Positions 16,969-25,750 of a DNA stretch of 64,000 nucleotides are shown here, one piece after another. The stretch lies in contig JAZSOD010000085.1 of the NCBI GenBank assembly GCA_045536775.1, positions 1 to 64,000 on the forward strand, in the 5' to 3' direction. This stretch comes from UBA4717 sp045536775. Its GTDB lineage: Bacteria; Bacillota; Clostridia; Oscillospirales; CAG-272. The position numbers were made by a program, and so were the translations under genes. Below the pieces are notes generated by a model. It did not search any database. It was given only the letters and a program-made list of their open reading frames with translations, and was not told the origin of the DNA. How positions within the stretch are numbered: position 1 is the stretch's first letter; every line of letters starts with the position of its first letter.

Positions 16969-17073
16969 TGCAATGTACATTAAATAAAAGATTTATCAAA
17001 CAAACGAGTATTAACTCCTCGCATCTTACGTATATCAAAAAACTAAAGTTTAATAAGTAATTATGGTGCGTTT

Positions 17074-18054
17074 ATGAAAAGTAAAATTATCGTAATAGTC
17101 GGTCCTACCGCTGCCGGTAAATCGGCTTTGGCCATAGAGTTAGCAAAGAGATTCGGAGGTGAAATTGTCTCCTGTGACTCGATGCAGGTATATAAACATA
17201 TGAATATCGGTACTGCAAAGCCGAGCGCGGAAGAGATGTCAATTATACGACATCATATGATAGACATTGCCGAGCCGGATGCAACAGAACCGTTTTCCTG
17301 CGCATCTTTTACATCTATGGCAAAAAGGGTAATCGAAGATATATTATCAAGAGGCAAAGTGCCGATACTTTGTGGAGGAACGGGACTATATATTGACAGC
17401 ATTGTAAACAATACAGAATTCTCGGATATGAATATCGACTTGACATACCGTCAAGAGCTGTTCTCTCTTGCTAAACGCGAGGGTAATAACTACCTACACG
17501 GATTATTGGAACAAATAGACCCTCAAGCTGCGGCATCAATACACCCTAACAACGTAAAACGCGTAATTAGAGCACTTGAGATCTACAAATTCACCGGCAA
17601 AACAAAGACCGAATGTGATGATGCTTCACATAACAATGAAAGCCCGTATGACGCTACGTACATAGGTATATCCTACGCAGACAGAGATAAGCTCTATGCC
17701 AGGATTGACAGAAGAGTTGACTTAATGATGCTGAACGGGTTGTTTGAGGAGGTCTCAGGATTGTATGAAAGAAACATACTCAGCAAAGGCTCAACTGCTG
17801 CTCAGGCGATAGGATATAAGGAATTGTTCTCTGTTATTCTTGGAGAGATCGGACTTGATACCGCTGTTGAAAATATAAAACGGGAAACAAGAAGATATGC
17901 TAAGCGGCAGTTAACCTGGTTTAAGCGCAACCCTCGTATAAGGTGGTTTTATCCCGATGAGTTTCTTGAGTCAGATATTGGGTCAACATTTGAAATTATT
18001 GTAAATAATGCCGCAGAGTACTTAAAATCGCAAGGGTTTTGTGATATAATTTAA
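17074..18054 (+). CDS. miaA: tRNA dimethylallyltransferase
   Basis: 326 residues. It adds dimethylallyl to A-37 of tRNAs reading UNN codons, making the substrate of MiaB. The P-loop is VGPTAAGKSALAIELA, followed by GGEIVSCDSMQVYK, GGTGLYIDSI, and AQAIGYKEL near the end. The Shine-Dalgarno is poor (ATGGTG). It starts the run that leads into the division genes; the next gene follows after 28 bp. Upstream promoter elements are not clear. Confidence 0.96.
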   Translation: MKSKIIVIVGPTAAGKSALAIELAKRFGGEIVSCDSMQVYKHMNIGTAKPSAEEMSIIRHHMIDIAEPDATEPFSCASFTSMAKRVIEDILSRGKVPILCGGTGLYIDSIVNNTEFSDMNIDLTYRQELFSLAKREGNNYLHGLLEQIDPQAAASIHPNNVKRVIRALEIYKFTGKTKTECDDASHNNESPYDATYIGISYADRDKLYARIDRRVDLMMLNGLFEEVSGLYERNILSKGSTAAQAIGYKELFSVILGEIGLDTAVENIKRETRRYAKRQLTWFKRNPRIRWFYPDEFLESDIGSTFEIIVNNAAEYLKSQGFCDII

Positions 18055-18082
18055 GTCATAGTAAAATTTGTGTGGTGAAGAT

Positions 18083-19327
18083 ATGGAAAGAACATTAAAA
18101 AACAGAATTTCCGGATATGTTCTGTCAGGACTCGTGTTTGTTGTTTTGACGGGGTATCTCGTTTATCATATGTTTTTTTATTCTTCCAATAACATAATAA
18201 CAGAATTTGCATATCCCGTCACGGAAAGAATCTATCTGTCTGCTGATGCATACGTTATGAGAAACGAAAAGTTGATAACCGTCGGAGAGACGGGAGCGTC
18301 TGCATCATACTATTTTAATGACGGAGAAAAAATATCCAAAAATGCAATTATTGCTGCCGTTTACAAAGGTCACGCCGACTCGCACGGTGGAGCTCTTGCT
18401 GAAATAGATAAAAGGATTGATTTTCTCGAAAAAAGCAGCATTGATAATACCTTTTTAACATCCGATACATCCTCTATTGATAAAAAGATCGATTCTTTGT
18501 ATTATTCCGCTCGCATTTCTCTTAATGATAATAATATAGAAGCTTCTGCGGTGTATTCTAACGAAATCCTTACGCTCATGAATAAGAGGATGATTATCAC
18601 AGGTGAATCATCAGGTTTTAAGGATCAGGTAGAACAATTGCTCAGACAAAGGGAGAGATACGAGTCGTCCTATGGTGACAACTCTACCCCGCTTACATCT
18701 GATATTTCAGGATTTTTTTACTCAAGTTGCGACGGATATGAAAACTTATTTACCGCTGATAAAGCGCTTTCTATGTCTTATGACGATTTTGAATCTATGA
18801 TTCTTGAGTCTCCCGACCCTGAAGCAATCAACGCCGTTTGTAAAATTGCGTATGATTACAGATGGTATTTGTCGTGCCCTGTGAAAAAGACGGATCTCAA
18901 AAATTTCACGGTAGGCAAAACTTACACGGTTGTTTTTGAGACTAACGGAAACAAAGAGCTTGACCTCACTCTTGCAAAAACGTTGTCTGATACCAATGGT
19001 GATGGCGCAGTACTCGTATTTGAATCATTTGACTGTCCTGCTGATTTTTCGTTTACAAGGCTTCAGTCTGTAAAAATAGTTGAAAACTCGATAAACGGTA
19101 TTAAAGTCCCCGTCAGCGCACTTCGAATCGTTGACGGACAGGAAGGCGTATATATTCTTTACGGCTCTAAAGTTTTTTTCTGTAAGATCGATATCGTGGG
19201 ACGAAACGAGAATTACTATATTGCGGCTAATCCCGATTTGAGCAAAACACCTTACGGAGTACTTTGCGTGTATGACAACATAATCGTAAGCGGTAAAGAT
19301 CTCTACGAAGGCAAGGTGATCAACTGA
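18083..19327 (+). CDS. HlyD-like membrane-anchored adaptor protein
   Basis: 414 residues from ATG 18083, chosen over a TTG at 18068 because GGTGAAG sits 5 bases before the ATG. One transmembrane helix lies at about 10-32, the rest is outside. It resembles clostridial proteins called HlyD-family periplasmic adaptors: a beta-rich segment (about 45-100), an alpha-helical hairpin (105-200) and a beta-rich C-terminal half ending in VYILYGSKVFFCKIDIV. No transporter ATPase or permease is nearby. It overlaps ylmE by one base, so it belongs to the division-gene operon and may have an envelope role there. Function unknown. Confidence 0.65.
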   Translation: MERTLKNRISGYVLSGLVFVVLTGYLVYHMFFYSSNNIITEFAYPVTERIYLSADAYVMRNEKLITVGETGASASYYFNDGEKISKNAIIAAVYKGHADSHGGALAEIDKRIDFLEKSSIDNTFLTSDTSSIDKKIDSLYYSARISLNDNNIEASAVYSNEILTLMNKRMIITGESSGFKDQVEQLLRQRERYESSYGDNSTPLTSDISGFFYSSCDGYENLFTADKALSMSYDDFESMILESPDPEAINAVCKIAYDYRWYLSCPVKKTDLKNFTVGKTYTVVFETNGNKELDLTLAKTLSDTNGDGAVLVFESFDCPADFSFTRLQSVKIVENSINGIKVPVSALRIVDGQEGVYILYGSKVFFCKIDIVGRNENYYIAANPDLSKTPYGVLCVYDNIIVSGKDLYEGKVIN

Positions 19328-20028
19328 TGCTTGATTTCGAGGAAATTAGAACAAATTACAAAAAAATCAAATCTGACATATCTGAGTTAACCAATAAGAA
19401 CGTCGCTATTATGGCTGTAACGAAAAATCAACCTGTAGAGGCGATCAATTTTGCCATTAACGAGCTTGGGATATCGTATATCGGAGAAAACCGCGTCCAA
19501 GAGCTTGTTGAAAAATATGACAAGATCCGCTTCCCTGATGACCGAAAGATAGAAATTCATTTGATCGGTACTTTGCAGACAAATAAAGTAAAATACATTG
19601 TTGACAAGGTTGATATGATTCAGTCGCTTGACTCGGTCAAGCTTGCGGCTGAGATCGATAAACGGTGCAAAGCCATCAATAAGGTTATGGACGTGCTTGT
19701 CGAGGTCAATATAGGCCGCGAGCCTCAAAAAGGCGGAATCTTACCCGAAGACATAGACTCTTTCCTGAACGAACTTGCGTCTCTTAATAACATAAGAGTG
19801 CGTGGCTTCATGACTGTAGCCCCGAAAATTGACGATTTCAATAAAAAAATTGAATATTTTTCAGAAACTTATAAATATTTTATTGACAATTCGCAAAAAA
19901 ACATTCATAATATATGTATGGACACGATTTCGATGGGTATGAGCGACAGCTATCGCGAGGCTGTGATAGCGGGCTCGACGTTGATTCGAGTCGGCACCCT
20001 CCTTTTTGGAGAAAGAAATTATAAATAA
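19327..20028 (+). CDS. ylmE: YggS/YlmE-family pyridoxal-phosphate homeostasis protein
   Basis: 233 residues. The family binds PLP through the Lys in IMAVTKNQPVEAI and controls PLP and amino/keto-acid balance without a known catalytic role. Other blocks are YIGENRVQEL, HLIGTLQTNKVKYI, VNIGREPQKGG, RGFMTVAP and ISMGMSDSYREAVIAGSTL. The start overlaps the stop of the adaptor gene (TGATG). Position before sepF is conserved in Gram-positive bacteria. Confidence 0.95.
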   Translation: MLDFEEIRTNYKKIKSDISELTNKNVAIMAVTKNQPVEAINFAINELGISYIGENRVQELVEKYDKIRFPDDRKIEIHLIGTLQTNKVKYIVDKVDMIQSLDSVKLAAEIDKRCKAINKVMDVLVEVNIGREPQKGGILPEDIDSFLNELASLNNIRVRGFMTVAPKIDDFNKKIEYFSETYKYFIDNSQKNIHNICMDTISMGMSDSYREAVIAGSTLIRVGTLLFGERNYK

Positions 20029-20046
20029 ATTTATCGGAGGATAAAA

Positions 20047-20463
20047 ATGGGAATATTTGATTCATTAAAAAAGAAATTTGACGAAAAGGCTGCAGACGAC
20101 GTAATTGACGCGATCGATGACGAAGGATATGCTATCGACGGCGAATACGATTATGAAGAAGACGATACAACTTCCATAACCAGTGCTGCCCTTCAGCTCA
20201 AAGTAGTTAAGCCCGAATCTTATGATGACGTAACTCAGATAGCTACTCATCTTCTTCAGGGAATGACAGTTGTTCTCAACCTTGAAAACACAAATAAGGA
20301 AACCGCCAGACGTCTTATCGATTTCCTTTCCGGCGTAGTTTTCTCTATTCAGGGACACTTCAAGAACGTTGCGGTTAACACGTTCATTATCACACCTCAC
20401 GACGTTGACGTTACAGGAGATCCTCTCGCTGCTGCCGAGACTGACGAGGAAGTTGACGAATAA
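20047..20463 (+). CDS. sepF: Cell division protein SepF
   Basis: 138 residues. SepF binds FtsZ and the membrane and organises the Z ring. The N-terminal MGIFDSLKKKF is the amphipathic membrane anchor; residues 20-45 are an acidic linker; about 50-120 is the SepF fold with VVLNLENTNKETARRLIDFLSGVVFSIQG. A clear GGAGG lies upstream. It is between ylmE and ylmG, as in Bacillus. Confidence 0.96.
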   Translation: MGIFDSLKKKFDEKAADDVIDAIDDEGYAIDGEYDYEEDDTTSITSAALQLKVVKPESYDDVTQIATHLLQGMTVVLNLENTNKETARRLIDFLSGVVFSIQGHFKNVAVNTFIITPHDVDVTGDPLAAAETDEEVDE

Positions 20464-20491
20464 CCTATAAGGGACGTTTGGTTAATTCCAA

Positions 20492-20785
20492 GTGGCTAAC
20501 ATAAAATTTACGTTTATGTATTTATTCACAAGCATAATCGACGTGTTTCTTTCTCTTACACTCTTTATGATGCTTGTGAGGGTCATACTATCCTGGTTGC
20601 CCATCTCTGAAGATAACGCAATCGATGAATTTGTATATATGGTGACGGAGCCGTTTATTATACCTATAAGGATTATTTTTGATAGGTTTAATATTTTGAA
20701 CGGCCTGCCGATCGACATACCGTTTTTTGTATCATACGTACTCCTTACTTTTTTGCAGAGATTCGTTTCATTTATCAGAGGTTAG
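20492..20785 (+). CDS. ylmG: YggT/YlmG-family membrane protein
   Basis: 97 residues with two transmembrane segments (about 10-33 and 66-90) and the family motif LVRVILSWLP followed by VTEPFIIPIR. The start is GTG; the ribosome site is weak (GGGA about 17 bases before), so translation may be coupled to sepF. YggT proteins are linked to division or osmotic tolerance, with no biochemical activity known. Confidence 0.85.
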   Translation: MANIKFTFMYLFTSIIDVFLSLTLFMMLVRVILSWLPISEDNAIDEFVYMVTEPFIIPIRIIFDRFNILNGLPIDIPFFVSYVLLTFLQRFVSFIRG

Positions 20786-20786
20786 T

Positions 20787-21629
20787 ATGCACAAGGACTT
20801 GTCTTTCCTGAATTTTTCGGACGATGAGGAACGCAGAACTGTTTCGCACGCGCTCGATTTGGCTTACAGAGCAATCGATTCGGACGTATGCGCATCTGCG
20901 TTTCTTAATGTTCGTGAACAAAATCTTGTAAAAACCGCCCTTGAATCGGACGGTTCTTTCTGTTTTTCTTTTTATGGCGGTTATCCGGAGTTTGAGAGAG
21001 GTATACTTCTCTGCTTACCCGAGTATATGGCGTATTCGTCTTTTATGGCGTCCGGTTATATTCCCGCTGAACGGGATAATCTGCCTGTTATTTCTGATAT
21101 TGCGACCGATTATATAACTCTATTGAAAATATCTTGTTCTTCATTTACGTCTTTAACGCACCGCGATTATATGGGAGCATTACTCAGTCTCGGAATCGAA
21201 CGCTCATCAATTGGCGATATAGTCGTCAACGGAGAGCACGAGGCTTTTGTTTTTGTGTTGTCCAAAATGTCTGCTTTCATAGTTAACGAACTTAAAGAAG
21301 TGGGGCGTACACCCGTTAAGGTCGCTCAAAGAAGCTTGTCCGAAGCTGTCAAAATCAAGCAAAATCTTCGTACCTTCGACACAGTGTCTACTTCACTCAG
21401 ACTCGATTGTGTAGTTTCGTCTCTAACCGGAATGTCAAGAGACAAGGCCAAGAGCATGGTTTCGTCGGGGCTTGTCGAGCATAATTACTATTCAAAATCA
21501 AAGCCGGATTCGGAAATTAATGCTTCTGACATAATATCTGTCAGAGGTTGGGGAAAGTATCGAATAATAAGCACTGATACAAAAACCGGCAAGGGCAAGT
21601 TCAGACTTAAAGCTGCAAAATACATTTAA
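20787..21629 (+). CDS. ylmH: YlmH-type S4 RNA-binding protein
   Basis: 280 residues from ATG 20787, chosen because AGAGG lies 6 bases upstream and the start directly follows the ylmG stop; the longer frame from 20727 would overlap ylmG. The C-terminal 75 residues are an S4 domain (LRLDCVVSSLTGMSRDKAKS and ISVRGWGKYRI). Relatives in Bacillus bind ribosomes and help rescue or recycle peptidyl-tRNA complexes. Position before divIVA is conserved. Confidence 0.9.
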   Translation: MHKDLSFLNFSDDEERRTVSHALDLAYRAIDSDVCASAFLNVREQNLVKTALESDGSFCFSFYGGYPEFERGILLCLPEYMAYSSFMASGYIPAERDNLPVISDIATDYITLLKISCSSFTSLTHRDYMGALLSLGIERSSIGDIVVNGEHEAFVFVLSKMSAFIVNELKEVGRTPVKVAQRSLSEAVKIKQNLRTFDTVSTSLRLDCVVSSLTGMSRDKAKSMVSSGLVEHNYYSKSKPDSEINASDIISVRGWGKYRIISTDTKTGKGKFRLKAAKYI

Positions 21630-21642
21630 CAGAGGTATAAAA

Positions 21643-22368
21643 ATGCTAAAGCCAAGTGAGTTAAAAAACAAAACGTTTTCTAAGTCCGTAAGAGGATATA
21701 GTATCACCGAAGTCGATGAATATATGGATTTCGTCTTAGAAAAATATACCGAGATTTTCAGAAAGAATTTTGAACTTGAACAACAGCTCCGTGCAGCTCT
21801 TGAAGTCAAAAATGAGCTTGAGGGCGAAAAGGACTCCGTTCGCGGAGCCCTCCTTAATGCACAAAAAGTTGCCGCTAAAATCGTCGAAAAGGCTAACGAA
21901 CGCGCCGAAGGTATTATTGATTCCGCGAAAACAGGATGTAACACTATACTTGAAGATTTCAACGTTCAGATAGACGCGGAAAGAGAGACTTTGCTAAGTC
22001 TCAAAAAACAGGTTGCAGAATTAAAGAAAGATCTCTTTGAAAAATATAAAGAACACATTGAGCTTATAGAAAAAATGACTTCAGTTACGGATTCCGTAAA
22101 AATTAAAACAAGCGAAGAATACTTGAATGATGCTGTTATAAAGACCCGAGAAGAACTCGAAAAAAGAAAAGCAGGTGTAGCTCCTAAAGTTAAGATTAAT
22201 TTCGATATGGAAATAACCGCAGAAGCTCCCAAGGTATCCCTCGATCCTGACGAGCTCTTTGAGGGCGGAGACACGGTCGTTTTCGAAAGAATAACGGAAC
22301 ATCTTAGTACAGAGCCCGACATCAGCGACACTAAGGTTATAGACGCTGTAAAAATTGACGATAAATAA
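21643..22368 (+). CDS. divIVA: Cell division / polarity protein DivIVA
   Basis: 241 residues. The N-terminal membrane-binding domain has FSKSVRGYSITEVDEYMDFV, matching the DivIVA curvature-sensing region. Residues 35-160 form long coiled coils (for example NFELEQQLRAALEVKNELE). The last 70 residues are acidic. DivIVA marks septa and poles. AGAGG precedes the ATG. The stop overlaps the lspA start by one base. Confidence 0.95.
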   Translation: MLKPSELKNKTFSKSVRGYSITEVDEYMDFVLEKYTEIFRKNFELEQQLRAALEVKNELEGEKDSVRGALLNAQKVAAKIVEKANERAEGIIDSAKTGCNTILEDFNVQIDAERETLLSLKKQVAELKKDLFEKYKEHIELIEKMTSVTDSVKIKTSEEYLNDAVIKTREELEKRKAGVAPKVKINFDMEITAEAPKVSLDPDELFEGGDTVVFERITEHLSTEPDISDTKVIDAVKIDDK

Positions 22369-22859
22369 TGAAAAAGGTTTCAAATAAATTGATATCGGCA
22401 GCCATCGTTTTGATCTCGGTTTTGCTTGATACCCTCTCTAAAAACCTCGCGATACTATCGCTTAAGGATACGGGAGAAATCGAGTTTGCTGCCATTCCCG
22501 GAATATTTCATTTTACATATCATGAAAACAGAGGTGCAGCCTTTGGTATGCTATCCGAAAACCGTTGGATATTTATGACAATATCTTCGATCGCTATCGT
22601 TGCAATAGCTTTGTACCTCTTTTTTAACAAAGAAAACTCTCTTTTACTCTCTGTTTCCCTCTCTATGATCCTTGGAGGCGGTATCGGAAATATGATAGAC
22701 AGAGTTTTTCTTGGATACGTAGTTGATTTTATAAATTTTAAGGTCATAAACTTCCCTATTTTCAATCTTGCCGATACATTTGTAACGATAGGGGCAGCTC
22801 TGATGATTCTTTATATGTTCAAACAAGAAAACGATAAGGATGCGCAGGGGACCAATTAG
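22368..22859 (+). CDS. lspA: Lipoprotein signal peptidase II
   Basis: 163 residues with four transmembrane helices. It cleaves signal peptides of prolipoproteins before the lipidated cysteine. The catalytic aspartates are in GGIGNMIDRV and in FNLADTFV, and the HENRGAAFGM block matches the family NxGAAF motif. The C-terminus is charged. The stop codon lies in the loop of a hairpin (22844-22868). One likely substrate is encoded here: the solute-binding lipoprotein at 47860-49188. Confidence 0.96.
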   Translation: MKKVSNKLISAAIVLISVLLDTLSKNLAILSLKDTGEIEFAAIPGIFHFTYHENRGAAFGMLSENRWIFMTISSIAIVAIALYLFFNKENSLLLSVSLSMILGGGIGNMIDRVFLGYVVDFINFKVINFPIFNLADTFVTIGAALMILYMFKQENDKDAQGTN

Positions 22860-22868
22860 CTCCCCTGC
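22844..22868 (+). terminator. Attenuator-like hairpin between lspA and rluD
   Basis: GCAGGGGA (22844-22851) and TCCCCTGC (22861-22868) form a perfect 8-bp GC-rich stem with a 9-base loop that contains the lspA stop. A weak T tract (ATTTTC) follows. rluD starts 12 bases later with no evident Shine-Dalgarno, so the structure may limit rluD expression. Confidence 0.6.
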
Positions 22869-22880
22869 ATTTTCAATAAT

Positions 22881-23819
22881 ATGAGTGAAATCATTACACT
22901 TAACGCACACTCTGAAAATTGCGGCGAACGCATAGACGTCTATATTTCAAATCAATGCGAAATAACTCGCTCAGCTGCACAAAAACTTTTGTCAGACGGT
23001 AACGTAACCGTTTGCTGTAAAAAAGTGAAGAAGAATTACAGGCTCGCCGATGGCGACGCTCTGCAGATACTGCTTCCCGAGCCTGAACTTCTCGATGTTG
23101 TGCCTCAGGATATACCCGTGGACATAGTTTATGAGGACGAGCATCTTTTGGTAGTTAATAAACCTAAGGGTATGGTTGTCCACCCTGCGCCCGGCAATCC
23201 TGATAAAACGCTAGTCAATGCTCTGATGTTTCACTGCAAGGGTTCTCTTTCGTCTATAAACGGTGTTATCAGACCGGGTATAGTACACAGAATTGATAAA
23301 GATACAAGCGGTTTGCTTATAGTGGCAAAAAGCGATGCCGCCCACACCGGTCTTGCAGAACAAATCAAAAAGCATTCATTTACAAGAGTATATAATGCTA
23401 TAGTTGCGGGAAATCTTACGAAAGCCGATGGCGTTATAGATGCACCCATAGCACGTCACCCTGTTGACCGCAAGAGAATGTCGGTACAACATAATGAGCA
23501 AGCAAAAAGAGCTGTAACTCACTACAAAGTTCTTGAAAATCTGGGGCGTTACAATTACGTTGAACTCAAGCTTGAAACAGGACGAACACATCAGATACGC
23601 GTTCATATGTCAAGCATCGGTCATCCCGTTATAGGAGACCCTGTTTACAAAACCACCTTCGATAAATTCGAAAGATCAAACGCTGATATTCTTCGAGGTC
23701 AATGCCTGCATGCTCGCGAAATTGGCTTTGAACATCCGATCACGGGCGTATATATGCACTTTGATTCAGGGTTACCCGAGTATTTCAAAGCTGTACTTGA
23801 AAAAATCAGGAAATTATGA
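22881..23819 (+). CDS. rluD: RluD-family 23S rRNA pseudouridine synthase
   Basis: 312 residues. An N-terminal S4 domain (about 14-75) is followed by the catalytic domain with HRIDKDTSGLLIVAK, whose Asp is the nucleophile, and ETGRTHQIRVHMSSIGHPVIGDPVY. Substrate positions differ among paralogues, so the exact uridines are not assigned; the position after lspA is the standard location in Firmicutes (ylyB). No good ribosome site is seen at 22881. Confidence 0.92.
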   Translation: MSEIITLNAHSENCGERIDVYISNQCEITRSAAQKLLSDGNVTVCCKKVKKNYRLADGDALQILLPEPELLDVVPQDIPVDIVYEDEHLLVVNKPKGMVVHPAPGNPDKTLVNALMFHCKGSLSSINGVIRPGIVHRIDKDTSGLLIVAKSDAAHTGLAEQIKKHSFTRVYNAIVAGNLTKADGVIDAPIARHPVDRKRMSVQHNEQAKRAVTHYKVLENLGRYNYVELKLETGRTHQIRVHMSSIGHPVIGDPVYKTTFDKFERSNADILRGQCLHAREIGFEHPITGVYMHFDSGLPEYFKAVLEKIRKL

Positions 23820-23866
23820 TATACTTCATAGACTTAATATCAAAAACATAAAACATAAGAGGCGTT

Positions 23867-24682
23867 ATGAAATTTGAAAACAAATTAATCGTTAGCGATC
23901 TTGACGGTACTTTTTTTGATTCCGAAGCAGGAATGGTTGGCATTAACATAGACGCCATTAATTACTTCAAGGAAAACGGCGGTTATTTTACGTTTGCAAC
24001 CGGTAGAAACGAGTTAACATTAGAGCCCGATGTAATAAAGCTTGTAAATGCTCCTATAATTTGCTGTAACGGCTCTTACTTATATGACTCCGAAAGCGAC
24101 CGCAGGATAAGAGAAATCTGCATTGCACCGGGTCCCTTACTTTCAATGATAAAAACCGTTTTATCAAGCTTTTCCGATATAGGAGTAAGAGTAACTGCTG
24201 ACACAAAATATTACGTTATCGGTGAATCTCTGAAGCAAAACCTTAAACGAATCAGTGCAAACCCCGAGCTTTTCGTCGTTACTGACGCAGACAATCTTCC
24301 TACATACGATTGGCACAAGGTTGTTTTTGTTGGAGATGAGGAAAATCTTGATCTTGCCTCTAAGTTTATAAAAGTTAAAGCAGAAGGGCTGTATCAGATC
24401 GCACGTTCTTCACCAACCCAACTTGAAATTTTCAATCTTAAAGCGACTAAAGGTATCGGAGCACTCGAGGTCAAGCATATGCTTGAAGCCAGACACGGTC
24501 CCATTTCTATGTACGGTATCGGTGATTATGAAAACGATATTGATTTGTTGAAAGTCTCTGATGTTGCGGCGTGTCCCGAAAACGCTCTGAAAGAAGTCAA
24601 GCTTTTTTCGGACGTAGTTGTTTGTTCGAACGATAACGGCGCCGTTGCAGGACTTATAGAATACATAGACTCATTGATATAA
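23867..24682 (+). CDS. Cof-type HAD phosphatase
   Basis: 271 residues. HAD motif I is VSDLDGTFFD with both catalytic aspartates, and motif IV is GIGDYENDIDLL. A C2-type cap (about 85-185) places it in the Cof subfamily, whose members dephosphorylate sugar phosphates, PLP or nucleotides; the substrate cannot be read from the sequence. AGAGG precedes the ATG. It is the last gene of the + run and ends at a bidirectional terminator. Confidence 0.9.
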   Translation: MKFENKLIVSDLDGTFFDSEAGMVGINIDAINYFKENGGYFTFATGRNELTLEPDVIKLVNAPIICCNGSYLYDSESDRRIREICIAPGPLLSMIKTVLSSFSDIGVRVTADTKYYVIGESLKQNLKRISANPELFVVTDADNLPTYDWHKVVFVGDEENLDLASKFIKVKAEGLYQIARSSPTQLEIFNLKATKGIGALEVKHMLEARHGPISMYGIGDYENDIDLLKVSDVAACPENALKEVKLFSDVVVCSNDNGAVAGLIEYIDSLI

Positions 24683-24719
24683 AAAATGAACCTTTGCGAC
24701 TGCAAAGGTTCATTTTTTT
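24681..24719. terminator. Bidirectional terminator between the HAD gene and the recombinase
   Basis: TGAACCTTTGC (24687-24697) and GCAAAGGTTCA (24702-24712) form a perfect 11-bp stem with A6 on one side and T7 on the other. The stop codon of the recombinase (24710-24712) is part of the stem. Confidence 0.93.
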
Positions 24720-25720
24720 ATATCTGCCATTGGATTTGCTTCGGCTGCGGCTCTCATAGAATCGTCGCTTACGTGAGTGTATATCTGGGTAGTATTTAGT
24801 TGCTCGTGCCCAAGTATGTCCTTGAGTACTCTTACGTCTACCTTGCCTGTCCTGTACATTAGCGTTGCCGCTGTATGACGCAGCTTGTGTACAGACATTT
24901 TTTTGTTTTCAAGTCCTGCTCGTTCAAGATATTTTTTTACTACCCACTGCACCGTTTTCACGCTGATCCTTGTTCCGAGCCTGCTTAAAAATAATGCGTT
25001 CGTATCTTTAATATCAAGTCTTTTGTTCTGAACGCTCAAATGAGAAGTGATAGACGTCTTGCAAGCATTATTCAGATATAAAACTCTCTCCTTGGAGCCC
25101 TTTCCGACTACTCTTACCGTAGACAGATCAGCGCTGATATCTGTTTTGTTTATTCCGACAAGCTCGGACAAACGCATTCCACAGTTGAGAAAAAGCGTTA
25201 TTATTGCATAATCTCTGTCAACAAACGGCGACTCTTCATCCTCCGCTACCGCATTTAGCAGAAGCTGGGCTTCTTCAAGTGTCAAAAATTTTGGTAGGCT
25301 TTTCTTGGGCTTCGGACTTTCTATATCTTTTACAGGATTGTGATCCGTTAAATGCATTTTAACGGTAACGTATTTAAAAAAATTTTTTACCGCAGATAGC
25401 TTCCTCGCTCTTGCACACCATTCGTTTCCCCGTATGCTTTGCGCGTATATAAGATATTCATATACGTCAACGGTTGTTATCGTGTTAAGGAAAGAAACGT
25501 CGACGCCGCTTATATCTACAGATGAAAACTCTTCATAGCTTGTGAGCTTTGCCGATGACAATCCTTTGTGTATCAACATGAATTTAAGGAAGATTCTGAG
25601 GTCTCCCGCATATTCTTCAACGGTTTTAGGAGATTTATTTTCAATAACGAGCTTGCTCATACAGTATTCTCGCACAACAGGTGGCAATCCCAAAAGTTTT
25701 GAGCTTATATCAGCGGGCAT
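24710..25720 (-). CDS. XerC/XerD-type tyrosine recombinase
   Basis: 336 residues. The N-terminal SAM-like core-binding domain (about 15-140) is followed by the catalytic domain with the full set of active residues: Arg in NCGMRLSEL, Lys in VGKGSKER, His/Arg in HKLRHTAA, His in LGHEQLNTTQ and the Tyr nucleophile in IYTHVS. It could be the chromosome dimer resolvase or a related integrase. No phage, plasmid or attachment repeats lie around it, so an integrated element is not supported. It has a consensus promoter and AAAGGAG site and stands alone on the minus strand. Confidence 0.85.
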   Translation of the reverse strand: MPADISSKLLGLPPVVREYCMSKLVIENKSPKTVEEYAGDLRIFLKFMLIHKGLSSAKLTSYEEFSSVDISGVDVSFLNTITTVDVYEYLIYAQSIRGNEWCARARKLSAVKNFFKYVTVKMHLTDHNPVKDIESPKPKKSLPKFLTLEEAQLLLNAVAEDEESPFVDRDYAIITLFLNCGMRLSELVGINKTDISADLSTVRVVGKGSKERVLYLNNACKTSITSHLSVQNKRLDIKDTNALFLSRLGTRISVKTVQWVVKKYLERAGLENKKMSVHKLRHTAATLMYRTGKVDVRVLKDILGHEQLNTTQIYTHVSDDSMRAAAEANPMADIKK

Positions 25721-25750
25721 GACAGCATCTCCTTTACTCTTCGTAGTATA

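Larger units (their letters stand above)
16832..17073. other. queA-miaA spacer rich in purine repeats and hairpins
   Basis: No coding frame is supported here. The segment begins with a purine-rich run in which GATAAGAG occurs twice (with GATAAGGGAG between), followed by a 9-bp hairpin (16869-16890), then a pyrimidine-rich run that roughly complements the purine run (16909-16927), then a 12-bp hairpin (16928-16968), then an AT-rich region before miaA. The symmetry suggests an interspersed palindromic or MITE-like element, but no copy is seen elsewhere in the window. Confidence 0.5.

Noticed and set aside
24710..25720. Integrated mobile element around the tyrosine recombinase
   Set aside because: No phage, conjugation or cargo genes, no flanking direct repeats and no tRNA target were seen; neighbours are ordinary chromosomal genes.
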